DNA of 64,000 nt from Aquanectria penicillioides (GCA_003415625.1 PYIU01000004.1:868001-932000), one strand, 5' to 3'. Counted from the stretch's first letter, positions 21,114 through 32,969 are shown. Numbers and translations are program-made. The notes: a model not told the origin generated them from the letters alone.

Positions 21114-22514
21114 CTAATACAGGGGCATCGTGCCCTTCGTTTCCTCGAAAGCTTGTTCAAGGATAGCAAGACCTTCTTCAAGCTGGGCCTCGGTGATTGT
21201 AATCGGCGGCGCAATTCTGAACGCGCCGCCGAAGCTAGGATGACTACTCAAGTTGGCCCAAACTCCTAGCTCATATGCACGGTCTCCAATGCTCTTGGCT
21301 AACTCGATCGCGGGAGTCTTAGTAACCCTGTCGCTGACGATCTCCACTCCTGCCATCAAGCCCCGACCCCGGACGTCACCAATGCAGCCGTACCGCGATT
21401 GGAGCCTCTTGAGGCCGTTATGCAGGATCTCGCCGCATTTTCGGGACTTGTTTATGAGATCATCCCTCATGACAATCTCCAACACCTTGTCTCCCACTGC
21501 GGCGGGCAGGGGATCGTTGATATGTGTGGTATAAAAGCAATATTCTCGCTCAACACAAACACGCTCGATCTTTTCGCTAGTGACTACTGCACTGAGAGGA
21601 AGACCATTTCCTAGTGTCTTGGAGAGAGTGAGAATGTCAGGGACGACGCCCTCGTGATTGATTGCCACGAAATCACCACATCTGCCGATGCCGGTTTGCG
21701 CTTCATCCACAATCAGGAGCATCCCTCTTGCCTCGCAGTGTCTCTTCAAGGCCTTGAGATATCCCGGAGGAAGAACATGCATGCCGCCGGAGCTTTGAAT
21801 ACATTCGACAATGCAGGCAGCCAAGGACCCGCAAGACTGCATGTCGATCATCCTCCACCCATACTCTAGCTCAGCCTCCCAGTCGTAGGAACCATCCTCG
21901 TTCCTAAATACGGACCGGTACGCGTTGGGAGCTGGGAGCATGAGCATACCGGGCATGAGAGGACCCTGGCCCTTTCGACCAAAGTGGTATTGAGCGCCAA
22001 GGGCTTGTGCGGTGACACCGTGCCAGGACGCCCCAAGCCCAACGATTTCAAACTTGCCGGTGTAGACCTTGGCCATCTTAATCGCGGCCTCGTTGCTTTC
22101 GCCGCCCGTGGACAAGAAGAAGGCTTTGTCCAAACCAGATGGGAGGGCTTCGCACAGTCGCTCTCCTAGAGAGATGACTGGCGGGGAGACCATTCCGGAG
22201 AATAGATGGTCAAGATCCAAGGCATGGTCGGTAATAACCTTGACAATCTCTTCGTGGCCATGCCCTAGCAGACACGACATCTGGCCGGAGGTCCAGTCAA
22301 GGACCTTGTGGCCGGATGCAGTGTGGACATAGAGGCCGCGGGCACCGGTAATTACATCCTTGTGAAACTTGGTGCCGTAGTAGAGCAGGTACTTGTCAGA
22401 CTTCTCCTGGTATTCATCTTGACTGATCCCTCTGTAGAGGCTCGGGGTTTCCTTTTGTCTGATTGCAAGGGACAAAGATGTGGTAGTGTCGTCTGTAATT
22501 GCTCCAGGGGCCAT
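21114..22514 (-). CDS. Class III PLP enzyme, 2,2-dialkylglycine decarboxylase-like, 466 aa
   Basis: One exon; ATG at 22514 (MAPGAITDD). The open frame continues upstream, but that part reads as 5' UTR. It is a fold-type I aminotransferase: TGGES phosphate-binding turn, Asp270 and Gln273 in IVDEAQTGIGR, and the Schiff-base Lys299 in LTLSKTLGNG. TSGQMSCLLGHGH at 75-87 and SKTLGNGLPLSAVVTS match 2,2-dialkylglycine decarboxylase better than ornithine or GABA aminotransferases. In the bacterial enzyme the equivalent glutamine (of SGQMS) and lysine are active-site residues, and FRIAPPI carries the carboxylate-binding arginine. Such enzymes decarboxylate and then transaminate alpha,alpha-disubstituted amino acids such as Aib or isovaline, using pyruvate. 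Adjacent on the same strand, 267 bp downstream of a Zn2Cys6 factor. Substrate not proven. Confidence 0.85.
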   Translation of the reverse strand: MAPGAITDDTTTSLSLAIRQKETPSLYRGISQDEYQEKSDKYLLYYGTKFHKDVITGARGLYVHTASGHKVLDWTSGQMSCLLGHGHEEIVKVITDHALDLDHLFSGMVSPPVISLGERLCEALPSGLDKAFFLSTGGESNEAAIKMAKVYTGKFEIVGLGASWHGVTAQALGAQYHFGRKGQGPLMPGMLMLPAPNAYRSVFRNEDGSYDWEAELEYGWRMIDMQSCGSLAACIVECIQSSGGMHVLPPGYLKALKRHCEARGMLLIVDEAQTGIGRCGDFVAINHEGVVPDILTLSKTLGNGLPLSAVVTSEKIERVCVEREYCFYTTHINDPLPAAVGDKVLEIVMRDDLINKSRKCGEILHNGLKRLQSRYGCIGDVRGRGLMAGVEIVSDRVTKTPAIELAKSIGDRAYELGVWANLSSHPSFGGAFRIAPPITITEAQLEEGLAILEQAFEETKGTMPLY

Positions 22515-22781
22515 GTTGTTTGCTTTCCGCGGAAATTCAAGGCAAAATAAAACAAGATTGACCAACTCTGCAAACCTGCAGCACAGAGACCAAGTGAATA
22601 CGTGAAGCTTTTCCTTTGGGATGATGAAGGGGAAAAAATTGAGAACTTCCCATGACTCTTTATCCTCGGCGAAGGGCAATTGCCGGAAGGCGTTAAGGCA
22701 CCGCGGGAAACTTTGGGGAAACTTAGAGTTTTCCCGCGGGAAACCCACCCAGTCTTATCTCCTCTATTTAAGGTTGCGAGA

Positions 22782-24892
22782 TTACCAGGCGCTCTGTAAA
22801 GGATCCCATAGGCTGGGAAAGAATTGGTCGATAACGGACACATCCGGCATGGTGAAATCTTGCAAGTCTAGAGCCCCGTCTGGGCCTGGATCTTCGGCGG
22901 GCACTATTGCTAAGAGCTTCTCGACAATCTCGGCGTGCTGAGCTAGGCAAACGTCGCCGAGATCCCACGCATTCTTATCTTTGTGCAATCGCAGAGCTGA
23001 TATGAGATTGGAAGCGATCCGGAGTGAGCTGCTTTGGGCAAGCCCTGAGGGCGAATTCTCAGTTTCGAGGGCACATCGTAATAAGAAGCTGACAGTGGCA
23101 GGGAAAGAGAAAGAGCTGGCTGAGAGCCAGAAGTCGGCGAGATGTTCTGGCTGCAACTCTTGAGTCAGGATGAGTATTTCCTCGGATGTCCGTCGTGCTT
23201 GGATGTAACGATTCAACAGCCGGTTATCTTCGGCATCATATTGTTGTTTGTCGACCTCAAGTTCAATGCGTTCAAGGAGAAGTCTCACTGTCAGATAAGC
23301 GAGACGTAAGTTTGCAGCCCCGGGATTGTCAGATTTGTACCTCTTATGATTATGCGTCGAATTTCGTCGTCTAGGCATTCTACCCAGTTATTCAAAGCGA
23401 GTTCAAGATGTGTGGTGTTTCTCGGCTCGCCTGGGTCAAAGTGATAGATGTGCCGTAGATTCAGGTCCAAGACATCTGTGAGTCCAACCAAGGCAATGAA
23501 TACAGATGCCTTTTGAGTTTTATCATCGGGGGACCCTGATTCGCAGAGTTGCTCGATAGTTGGTTTTGGAACATTAAACTGGGTTCTTGAGATGTGAGGA
23601 GGGGTTCCATGAGCGAGGCTTGCCCTGCAATCCGTCAAATTAGCTGTACTTCTCAAACAACAATCTGGACAGGCATACCACTTGTCATGAATCCAGAGAG
23701 CCCACCAAATCTTCATCCGGAGGTATTTTTCAGACTCGGGGATTTCCCACGGGATCGGGTTGTGATGGAGACCAAGTGAGTGAGCCATCGACACAGCGGA
23801 GCCTAGCAAGACTCCATTGCCAATGAGAGACGTTGTAGGGCGGCCGCCGACATTTAAAAGAATCGCCTCGATTATGGACATGCCTGGAGACATGTGAAGT
23901 TCTGAGTAGGTGGCCTCATTCGCGAGATTCCAGATGAACCGCCGATCCGGGCACCCGTGGCGAGCTAGAACTGGTGAACTATTCCAAAACGTGATGGAAT
24001 GTGCATACAGGCACGCTATCAATGCAGGGGATATGCGGTCCTTGTTCTCTCGAAACTGCCGACGAAAAGATGTTTCATCTAATAGCGGGAATGATACATT
24101 GACCTTGTTGAAGTAGCTGAGGGATGTTAGCTGCACAGCGAAGAACTGATGATATGAGACCGTTGCATACATATCAATAACTTCAGCCTCGAAGGGCTCT
24201 AGAAGTCTCTCAATCATTTCTAGCTTCTCTGCAGACCGGCTTCTATTCACAGTTACACCCAAGGGGCGTTTTTGAACCATGGTGAACAAGACTGGCCGGG
24301 AACGGTTGCCTGGCACGGGGATGATCAACCTCGACCCACGAGTTGCACCAGGCATTGAAGACAAATAGTCTGACAAGACCTGATTGTCCGACGTCACTGC
24401 TGGCCCAACAATGTGCAGATTGTGTTGCTGGTCATCCGCGGAACCCAGCGCCAAGGGTGATTCTTCCTCATCTCCTTCAGGGCCTTGGCCATGCGACGGC
24501 CACTCTGACGACCTTGGTGCATCGTTTGAGACATTGGTACTGGACACCAGAATCGGGATTGAGTCGGCGACGGCATCTGAGGGTCCGAGAATTGAGTTGT
24601 CCGTTGCGGGCTCCGGATCGGGCACGGGCGTAGATTTCGGGGGACGGCGAACAGGGGTGGGATTACCGGAGGATGGTCGGATTTGACGGCGACGCCGAAC
24701 TGACTCGGGAGCCCGACTTGAGCCAGAGTTTGGACCCGGAGGAAAGACGCAATCTGTACAATGTGCTCGGCACATCAAGCAGATATCGGACGAAGCCTCG
24801 GACTGGCACCGTGACTTGCGCCGGCGGCAGGCCAGGCATGCCGGTCGTAGATGGGACCGATAAGGACGTTCATTGGAACCTTGCTGCTGCAT
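22782..24892 (-). CDS. Zn2Cys6 fungal transcription factor with middle homology region
   Basis: ATG at 24892. The binuclear zinc cluster is C19-x2-C22-x6-C29-x8-C38-x2-C41-x6-C48. A Pro/Ser-rich linker follows, then a fungal-specific regulatory domain (YATVSYHQFFAVQ, FPLLDETSFRRQF, SMAHSLGLHHNP, KIWWALWIHDKW). A 54-bp intron at 23625-23678 joins DKW|ASLAHGTPPHI. A second break lies at 23288-23340. GT/AG there would allow a 53-nt intron giving a 667-residue protein. However, the 'intron' encodes family-like residues (GTNLTIPG in one frame, AANLRLAYLTVRLLL in the next), so a one-base loss in the C/G run near 23318-23324 is equally likely. It probably acts in the nucleus and may regulate the adjacent decarboxylase-like gene. 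Confidence 0.82.
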
Positions 24893-27800
24893 ATCGTCTC
24901 AGGCCGTTCGCCGGGTGCCCATGCGAAGCAGAGATATCGTCGTTGCTGGCCGCGGACTTGGCCAGTATTAAGCTTCGAGGTTGAATGGCGGGTTCCCCGC
25001 GGAAAGAGTCAGGGCGATAACACAGTTTGCGAACAGTGCCCGGATAACTGTGTGCCGGTGGCGATAGCGATTCAGCAGTACCACCTCGCAACGACCAAGA
25101 GAAGCGGAGACAACATGGGCAGAGATAAGACGTTAGATTGGGTAGATCCACGAGGCCTGCGATTTTCGTAGTGGAGAGCCGAGGATCATTGAATCTGATG
25201 TTGCGGTCCCCCCGACGGAAGACCACGCCGGATCACCATGAGCCCTCGCAGGGGGATGAGAAGATCGTCCGCTAACGCAGAGGAATGGCACGTTCACACG
25301 GGGTATGGCGGCGATCTCGAAAACACCAAGTTCATGGCTATATCAACCCGCAGCGATGCGGGCTAGATAGATAGTCAACGGCTGCCACCGATATCGCTGG
25401 CTCGGCCGTTCTCAACCACCATCGTACGGGGAAATGACCGAGGACGTACAGTCGAATAAAAAACGAGGGCTCATCTCGCATGCCTTCACCTGGAACGACA
25501 AGGGAAACAATGCAACATGTTCTGTGGTTGTCGAGCCAGCAGTTCGGCGTCGAAACGGAGACCGGATGAATCCAATGATTGCGCGGGCACTTCTTTCTCT
25601 GTCTATCTCTCTTCCTCTGGTTCCTATCCCCTCTCCTTGCTCTCGGCAAAGCCCTTGGCACTTTTGAATCCCTTTCGCATGAAAACTCTGATCTCTACGC
25701 GAGTCTCCCCATCCCGTAAGAAAGTGGAGTGCTCATACATGTTGGCTATGGGGTGTTGAGTAAGAAGACTGGGGACATGGTGCGACAATCCTGGGATTTG
25801 AGCATAGGCCATGAGCTGCGGCAGAGGCACAATGTAAGAATAGTGATTTTAGTTTTGCGGAACATCACCCAAGTGCCTACCGGCCGATATACAACGGGCT
25901 TATTTTATCGAGGCGTTGACTGGGCGTCGTGTACAGACGACCAGATCTCAAAGGGGGCTGCAGATCTTCCAGCCCTCCAGATCTTGGGTCAGAGCCAGCG
26001 GCATCATACACATCATTTTGATCTGCAGATGAGGAATTGGCCCTGCATACGAATTACGGACATTTGAGGATCTGATCCACGATAGCCCACATACGCGCAG
26101 CATGATTACGATCACCCTGGTTCTCGAAAGACCAAGGAAGACGAGAGGAAAAAGAAAAGAAAAGAAAGCCCGCAGTCTGGAACTGGTCGATGGAGAGAAC
26201 ACCCGCGTATCCTAGCAACTGCGAAACATGGCAGGCTGTCATTCTTGACCTCTGCCAAGCAGCCACTTTGCGCAATTTACATAAACGCTCAGGGGCTTGC
26301 TTCTTCGGTTCGGCTCTTCGGTGGCCTTCCGGGCCATTTAGCCACGCGAAATTCACCGCATGAACCAACAGCAACTGGACGGCGTATTGCTCTGCGCCCA
26401 TTCTGCGGGCAAAGAGCAGGGTCCGCTAACCATGACTTCTTTATCAATTGATGGCGGTTGCCTGGCGGTGGTGGCAGACCATGGCTTCCTTTCGGTGCGT
26501 GGCCGAAAGAGGAACATGTCGAGAAACATTTGTTGGCCGCCAGCATCCAAATCGGGCCACATAGGTCTCGCGTGTCCGCCGGCATTGTCATGCGGTTTCG
26601 GCAGTGAATGCTTTCACACCACCCTTTTTACGTCTGATGAGGGCTCCCGACCGCTCGGCACAGGGGGTGACGACGGCATCAAGCAACTCTCAGACGATGT
26701 GCCGCCCTTCCTGGCGTGCAGCCCGCAAATGGACAGTACAGGGACCGCACTGGGAGGCATTTGACTCCTGATGCAACTGTAACGTAGCGAGGTACTCCGT
26801 ACATACTCTTCAGATCCTGTTACCCCCAAGTCCTTGCACCATGGGACCGGGGGGTCTAGTTGCCCATGCAGATGGGACTTGGTGGCGGCGGGCTGGGTGT
26901 TGGTTGCCCATAGATTGGGATCGCTGGATCGCGCTCGGAATTATGGCAGACGACGAGGACCTGGAAAAGGCGGCGATGCGTTAATGTAAGATCGGTTTTG
27001 TGTAGATCAGCGCCCATTTCGAAATGGATGATGGAAGAGGCGCCCAAAGAAAAAAACATTGCAGTCAAGAGTGGATCATCCTAGCTGGTAATCTGCCCCT
27101 CATTAGCGGACTGATCTCGCGCGGAGGCGGGTCGATGAGATGGGATCCTCCTGAGTTTAGCAGCTCCCGTCGATCCCCGGGCGGAGCCACCAGCGTCTGC
27201 CCACGGGGGATCTGAGCCTGGTTTGAGAAGCTATTCTGTAAGTAGCCCAGCACGTAGTGGGTAGCGGGTAGTGGGCAGCACAGCACGCAACACGCAGCAC
27301 GCAGCACGTTTGGAAAATACATGCTCCGCTTCTCGACCCATCATCGCCAACGCGCCCGTCAGCCGCTGACCGGATCTCCGATGCCATAGCCCTTGGCCAA
27401 GTCCTTGGCTGGTCCTTGGTCGGTCCATCGTATTCTTTGCCGTTATTCGCTTCACAAGACATGACTCAAATGAGACCGCTTACCACATCTGCGCCCGACT
27501 CCCCGTGTAGTTGTATCGACGCGTATTTGGGCGCGAAGGGATGGGAGAGTCGTCTCAGGGGCATAGACCAACAATTGGTTGCGAAACCAGCTCGCTGCGG
27601 CAGGGTCAAACTCTACGACTTCCCTAGCTCGAGGGAAAAAAAAAACATGGGTTTACGTATTTCAAAGACATGGATGATGGCATACAGCCTGGCCACTCGC
27701 GGGCGAGATGCATGGAATACTAACGGCCACTGTCCTGAGGCTGAGTGGAACCCGCTGATGGCCTCGTCGTTGGTCAATATGGGATATGGTTGATGACAGC

Positions 27801-29474
27801 TCGGGACGCCATCCCCAACTCAGAGCTCCGTCAAAAAAGACCCTTGAAGACGCCAGGTATTATGACCTTGTGTTCGGAGTATTCTCCGCGGCCACACATT
27901 TCGTACAGACCAGTTCCAGCGCCCGCGTACAGGGCTGTTAGCGCCTCGTCCAGAAGGAGAGGGTCTCCCTCGCCTGGATTTTGGGGACCGCCTAGGACTG
28001 ACTTGGCCAATGTTCCAGGACCTGAGTCGGCACTCCCTGTCCAAACCGCTCTTGGCGTGAGTTAATGATTCATTTGTCCCATGGATCGAGTAGAGACTTG
28101 TTTGAGGTGTGCCTATTTGCTGTCTTGGGCTGACAGTCAATCTCCCAGACGCCAAGCGCATCGGTCGATACGCCAAATCCTCTTCATTCCCCCCTCACTG
28201 AACGACTTGGGCGCGGAAGCGGGCGGAGTCCCCTTAGAGCAACAAGACTAACTACTGGATGTTCGCAAAGGAGGTGCATCCAAGATGCGAGTGGCTTTCA
28301 GCTTCACACGAGTCGACGCCGGCGTCCTCTTGGATCGGAAACCAAGACAGGTGGGAAGCCAGACGATTGGGAGGCATGACATGGGTTATGACTCGAGTTC
28401 TGGACGCGAAGTTGTTGATCACTGTCAGGTCACTGGGTGGGTGGTCGGCTCGCCCGAGTCACCTTCAAGGGTTTCTGCATTAGAAAAGGAAGGGATCATC
28501 ATTTCATCCTGGACCGTTGTCGAGCCTCGGAAGCTTGTTGGTGAATGAAACTGCAAAACCAACACGCACCTCGTCTAGAACTAACCTCTGGAGCCCGGTT
28601 CACATTTTCCTCCTTTACCCATTTTTCATTTCATCTATTGGTGTGTCGAGATTGAATTTCGAACCTCACATTGACCACAGCAGCCTGGAAAGCAAGTGTG
28701 CGACGTACGGGCAACGATTTCCGCTCCATCTGCCAACTTCACCACGCTTGCGTCTACTGGTGGCGGTACTAGAGCCTCGCTTCGAATAAGTGTGGCGCTT
28801 CTCCGCTTGTCACCTCCAGACTGGACATGGCGAGGGAGTCGACAGTGGAGCTGGCTGGCGTTTCTCATCCAGGGCGGACCCAGTTCTCCAGGCTTTGTGT
28901 CTCCACCTCCAGGCGAGGGTCTTCTTGGATCCTCTCCGGCTCGCGCTATGCGTCTCCCCGGTTCCATGCCAGCAGCGTATGATCGTTCCGGAATGATAGA
29001 CCCGTCCCGGGATCACGCTGCACCGACTTGTCTGGCGTCAGTTCCGTCTCCGCCGCCGCCAGCTAATGGGCTTTTCAGGATAGAATTATGAAGAGGTACG
29101 GGCTAATGCGCCACCATGGACGTCGACGGGCAGCTATGGACCCCATTTCCCCAACTTCTTCAGCTCCCCTAGTCCTATAGTCGGGTTCACTTAGTCCCAA
29201 ATGGTGCGATGAAGCGAAGCGACCTAGTTCCTCTGTAAGTCTCTTGCCACCTGCACCGGGCCTTGTCGAGGGTGTCTGTCGTTCGTGCCAGGTTGCCCCC
29301 TAGCCTGACTTTGATATGCGAACGACAGTGTTCCATTTCTCATAAGACGCATTCGGTGCCGGGTTGGCTGTCTCATCTGTCAAAGTGCTGAGGGGACGAA
29401 CGAACGAAAAGCAAAGAAAAAGCAACGGTCTTGGATCTGCCACTCCGCAGGTCAACCAGCTCGCACAACGCGCG
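24893..29474. other. 4.6-kb region without a supported gene
   Basis: Many short overlapping frames on both strands (for example 26360-26764 and 28696-29091), all of low-quality composition and without domains. It must hold the promoters of the transcription factor and of the rhodopsin-domain gene. A tandem-repeat tract lies at 27254-27308. No RNA gene was recognised. A non-coding transcript or a strongly decayed gene cannot be excluded. Confidence 0.4.
27254..27308. repeat. Short tandem repeat tract (GTAGTGG-type then GCAGCAC-type)
   Basis: Three near-identical 7-base units of GTAGTGG/GTAGCGG form are followed by several GCAGCAC/GCAACAC units. Probably an ordinary minisatellite. Confidence 0.6.
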
Positions 29475-31097
29475 ATGGCTGACGATTTGTCGGGGGCGCT
29501 TCTGGCGTCTTCCGTCGTGATCATCTGTTTCACGACGCTTGCGATCGCCATGCGCTTATGGATCAGGTCGAATCTAAAGACGACCGGAGTTGATGACTGT
29601 ACGCCACCCTAACGATGCTCACGGTCCAACTTGAGGGACAAAGCTGACGATGCCAACAGATTTGATCACAGCCGCTTGGGTACGCAGAGATTCCATGTCC
29701 CCTGGACTTGGGCGCATCTCCCTGCCCATTAATGAACCCGACGCAGACTAACAAAAGACCAACAGGCTTTCTTGATGGCACTTTGTACGGCGACAATTCT
29801 GGGTATGTATTCGCATCCAAGCCACGGAAAACGAACATCAGGGGGTCATCTAACAACCAACAGCTAGCAAGGTTGGCTTTGGTCGCCATAAAAGCATAGT
29901 GACTGCATCAGAGGACTATCCGAACAACTACCAGCAATTCCTCAAGGTTAGTGTGATGCTGTTGGTGTGTTTTCATCTGCCCGCTGACATTGCCTGAATC
30001 CCAGCTCACCACCGTCTGCTCATCGACATTCAGCTGCGGAGTTTCCCTTGCTAAATCATCATTTGCTGTTCTATATCTACGAATCCAACCGGGAAGAGCG
30101 CTCCGAATCGCGAACAAGATCCTCATCGCCTTCCTAGTGTGTCAAGCCATCGAGGAGAGCTGCGTCGTCATCTTTAAGTGCAACCCGATTTCGTCATCAT
30201 GGAATTTAGAACAGATGGCGACGGCTAAATGCCTTGATCTTCATGTCTTGTGGTGGAGCACCGTAAGAGGTCCCCGTGGCGTTGTGTCACCCGATTCAGG
30301 GGTTGCTAACAGATCAACTACAGTTCGTTTTCAACATGTCAAGCGACTTGTTTCTGTTTATCCAGCCCATTCCCGCCATGTGGAAGTTGCAGCTGCCCCT
30401 GACGAAGCGCATTGGGTTGATTTGCATGCTTTCCCTTGGTCTTTTGTGAGTTTTAAAGAAATGCAACACAGAGGATAAATGCTTACTCCTCCCTAGGGTC
30501 TGTATTACGTCGATCATTCGTATCGTGTTTGTCACTCGCATCGGAGCGGATGACACCTGTAAGCACCCCAAAACTCTGTTTGCTTTTCTGCTCATCCTAA
30601 CACTGGTCTGCGAAGACGAATTTGCCGAACCGATGATCTGGTCCGAAGTCGAACTCGCCGCCCTCGTCATCTGCTCAACTATTCCCTGCCTGCGACAAGT
30701 GGTTCAGAAGGTTCCCTGGCTCAACCACGCTCTCGGTCTATCCAGCAACAAGACGTCTCAAAACTACTACCAGTCTGGATCCAAGAAGAACGGATCGATT
30801 CCTCTCAAGAGCTTCAACCAAAGCCACAAGGACTACCTGCAGAGTCAGTCCAAGTCCAAGAGCAGAGACCCTTACTCCAACAACTACGGCCTTACGAGCA
30901 AAGCTGTCGGAGGCCAGCATACGAAGAACGACAGCACAGAAGAGATTTTCCCCCACAAGACTGATGGAAATGGCGCTATTATGGTTACTCACGAAGTCAT
31001 TCGAGACGTTGAATCGCACACGACCTCTTCAACAGCTGGGTCGGTGAGACACGACACCTATTACGAACCAAGCGGTAAACAAGGATCAGCATCATGA
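29475..31097 (+). CDS. Seven-helix rhodopsin-domain (SAT4-type) integral membrane protein, 395 aa
   Basis: Eight exons: 29475-29598, 29660-29679, 29766-29802, 29864-29946, 30005-30262, 30324-30445, 30497-30558 and 30616-31097. All introns are GT/AG and 50-86 bp, several with clear CTAAC branches. The phases agree throughout and give 395 residues. The second exon is only 20 nt, the third 37 nt. The protein begins with a helix (ASSVVIICFTTLAIAMRLWIR), then VDDYLI, ASKVGFGRH, a run of further helices including AKSSFAVLYLRI, and WSEVELAALVICSTIPCLR. This is the fungal rhodopsin-domain layout shared by SAT4 and Pth11-related proteins. The C-terminal tail of about 110 residues is Ser/Lys/Asn-rich and cytosolic. 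No CFEM domain is present. A receptor-like plasma-membrane role is typical of the family; ligand unknown. Confidence 0.83.
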
Positions 31098-31504
31098 AAT
31101 TAAGAGAAGATGTATAGCGATTAGGTTCGGGGCCGACATGTATATTTCAGGGGGCCGGCCAGATGTAAAGTTGGTGGTCGTGTTTGCGATGGATTCAGAT
31201 AACGCCCCTATCTGATCAGACATAATACAACCCCCATGGTTCGCGCCCATCGAAAAGCCATGGGGGTGCACATTCAAGTTGGGTTTAATAGAGTATGAGA
31301 TACCTAGATTATTTCCAAATATTGACAACATTGTCATTAAGAAACCGGCATTAATTGTATGTGGATAAGTGTCAAGCATTGGTGAAGACCGGATGGTCTA
31401 GCGCAGACGACGGCTAGGCTAACGAGGGCACCCAGGCTTATAAGGTATAATTTCGGCGCCGTCAGCAAGAATCCTCACTACAGTGGTTGCTCACAACCAT
31501 ATCA
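31098..31504. other. Intergenic region
   Basis: 3' flank of the rhodopsin-domain gene and 5' flank of tRNA-Asp. A local inverted repeat around 31228-31270 (CCCCCATGG...CCATGGGGG) can form a hairpin; its role is not known. Confidence 0.4.
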
Positions 31505-31576
31505 TCTTCCGTAGTATAGTGGTCAGTATGCAAGCTTGTCACGCTTGAGACCCGGGTTCAATTCCCGGCGGGAGAG
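31505..31576 (+). tRNA. tRNA-Asp: tRNA-Asp (GTC)
   Basis: A full cloverleaf. The acceptor stem TCTTCCG/CGGGAGA contains one wobble pair; the anticodon stem CAAGC/GCTTG encloses the loop TTGTCAC with anticodon GTC; the T-arm is CCGGG-TTCAATT-CCCGG; the discriminator base is G. No intron. A run of T follows about 30 bases downstream, consistent with Pol III termination. Confidence 0.95.
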
Positions 31577-32240
31577 TCGCCTCATGTGATTACACATGGT
31601 TTCTTTTTTTTTTGGCTTATTTTTCATATCTTTGTCGCGGATCCGGCGTGTTTCTTCTATTCAATTGAAATCGGAAGGATGTATTTGGTTCATTTGCAGG
31701 CCATTTCGTATCCTTGCATGCGACACATGATTCAACTGTGCTCTTCGCAGTGAGACCATGACATATTCTATTCTCACTGTGTTTCGTTTGCTACAGCAAT
31801 TTTAAACCAACGTACAAGCCTTCTTTGTTCCTCTAGGACTTGCAACTACAGGTTCACATACTCGAAGCTACTCATTTCAAGTGTTCGACTTCAATTAAGC
31901 AAGTAGATGGGGGGTTGTCCTGTCACCCCAAGACGTCCTTGGCACATTCCAAATAAAGAAACGGCCGCGCGTGAATGAACGACAAACAATGGTCTTGAAA
32001 GTGTCTATTACATGAAAGTCTATTGTTGATAAAAGGTATTCGCGGTTATCAAAGTATCCTCTTTCGAGCCACTTTGCCACTAACAATTCATGCAGCAAAA
32101 CTGAGGACAGGAGGCTCTCACGGTGTTTTGTGTATAGTTCAACCATGATGGTATTAAAAGCCGTAGACTTAAATCTATGTGCAATCTATTTCATAGTCCA
32201 AAAAAGTCTCCATGAAAAAAAAACTCCAGAATGTCAATCT
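31577..32240. other. Intergenic region
   Basis: AT-rich. No gene supported; the frame at 31895-32146 is short and featureless. Confidence 0.4.
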
Positions 32241-32969
32241 TTACTCCACCTTCACCTTTGACGCTTTTGCCATCATCCCCCAATCATCACGCTTCGCCAA
32301 CGCGTCATTGATAATGAGCATGTCAATGACCTCGCCTAGCTCCTCGTATGATCCCCAATCGAACTGGATTAGCCACCGCTTCACCTGGAATTCGTTGATG
32401 CGCTCATTCAAGACCTGCTCGCATCGATCGGCTCTCAGTTTCATAATCGTCATAACATCAATGTCGTAGCATTCAGTCTCGTCATCTTCCGTCTCGTCGT
32501 CGGTTTCTCTCTTCTGAATCTCCCGCATCTGAGCGATGCAACCATGCATTTTTGTAACTACAGTGCGAGTATCCATGATCATTCTACCGAGTCGAATAAT
32601 ATCGTGTAGAAATTTCTCCCGGGAACTGGATATCTCACAAAGATGAGGCAATCCAGTTTGTGGGAATAGAATCTCGTCAACCGGCTGAATGGGGTCCCAA
32701 GCTTGCGACTCGCAACTTCGCTTTCCTTGGTCGTAGCGATGCACCTCGATGATTTCGGGGCAATCCTCAACAGCTGGGCACCAAACCATCTTGGCAGTCA
32801 GGATGCAACATCCATGCTCATCGCAGGCAAGCCATGGCTTGATATTAGGGTGGGGAGCGCAATCGCATTCCAAAGGTGCTGAGAATGAATCGACAAAGAC
32901 CTGTTGTCCATCCGAGCCTAAAGGCCGGACGTCGCAATGAAGAGTGTGGGTGACCACGCGATAACACAT
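32241..32969 (-). CDS. Hypothetical fungal protein, MCYR-type, 242 aa
   Basis: ATG at 32969 is chosen because MCYRVVTHTLHCDVRP is the usual beginning of a widespread group of fungal proteins of unknown function; the frame upstream of it is less protein-like. The N-terminal half is Cys/His-rich (LECDCAPHP, CDEHGCC, WCPAVEDCPE), which would suit metal binding or disulphides, but there is no signal peptide. A helical C-terminal half with an acidic patch (ETDDETEDDETE) follows. No enzymatic motif. Confidence 0.68.
   Translation of the reverse strand: MCYRVVTHTLHCDVRPLGSDGQQVFVDSFSAPLECDCAPHPNIKPWLACDEHGCCILTAKMVWCPAVEDCPEIIEVHRYDQGKRSCESQAWDPIQPVDEILFPQTGLPHLCEISSSREKFLHDIIRLGRMIMDTRTVVTKMHGCIAQMREIQKRETDDETEDDETECYDIDVMTIMKLRADRCEQVLNERINEFQVKRWLIQFDWGSYEELGEVIDMLIINDALAKRDDWGMMAKASKVKVE

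Noticed and set aside
3367..31097. Secondary-metabolite gene cluster
   Set aside because: No synthase, NRPS, PKS or terpene cyclase core enzyme; the permease, transcription factor and PLP enzyme are not contiguous with one.
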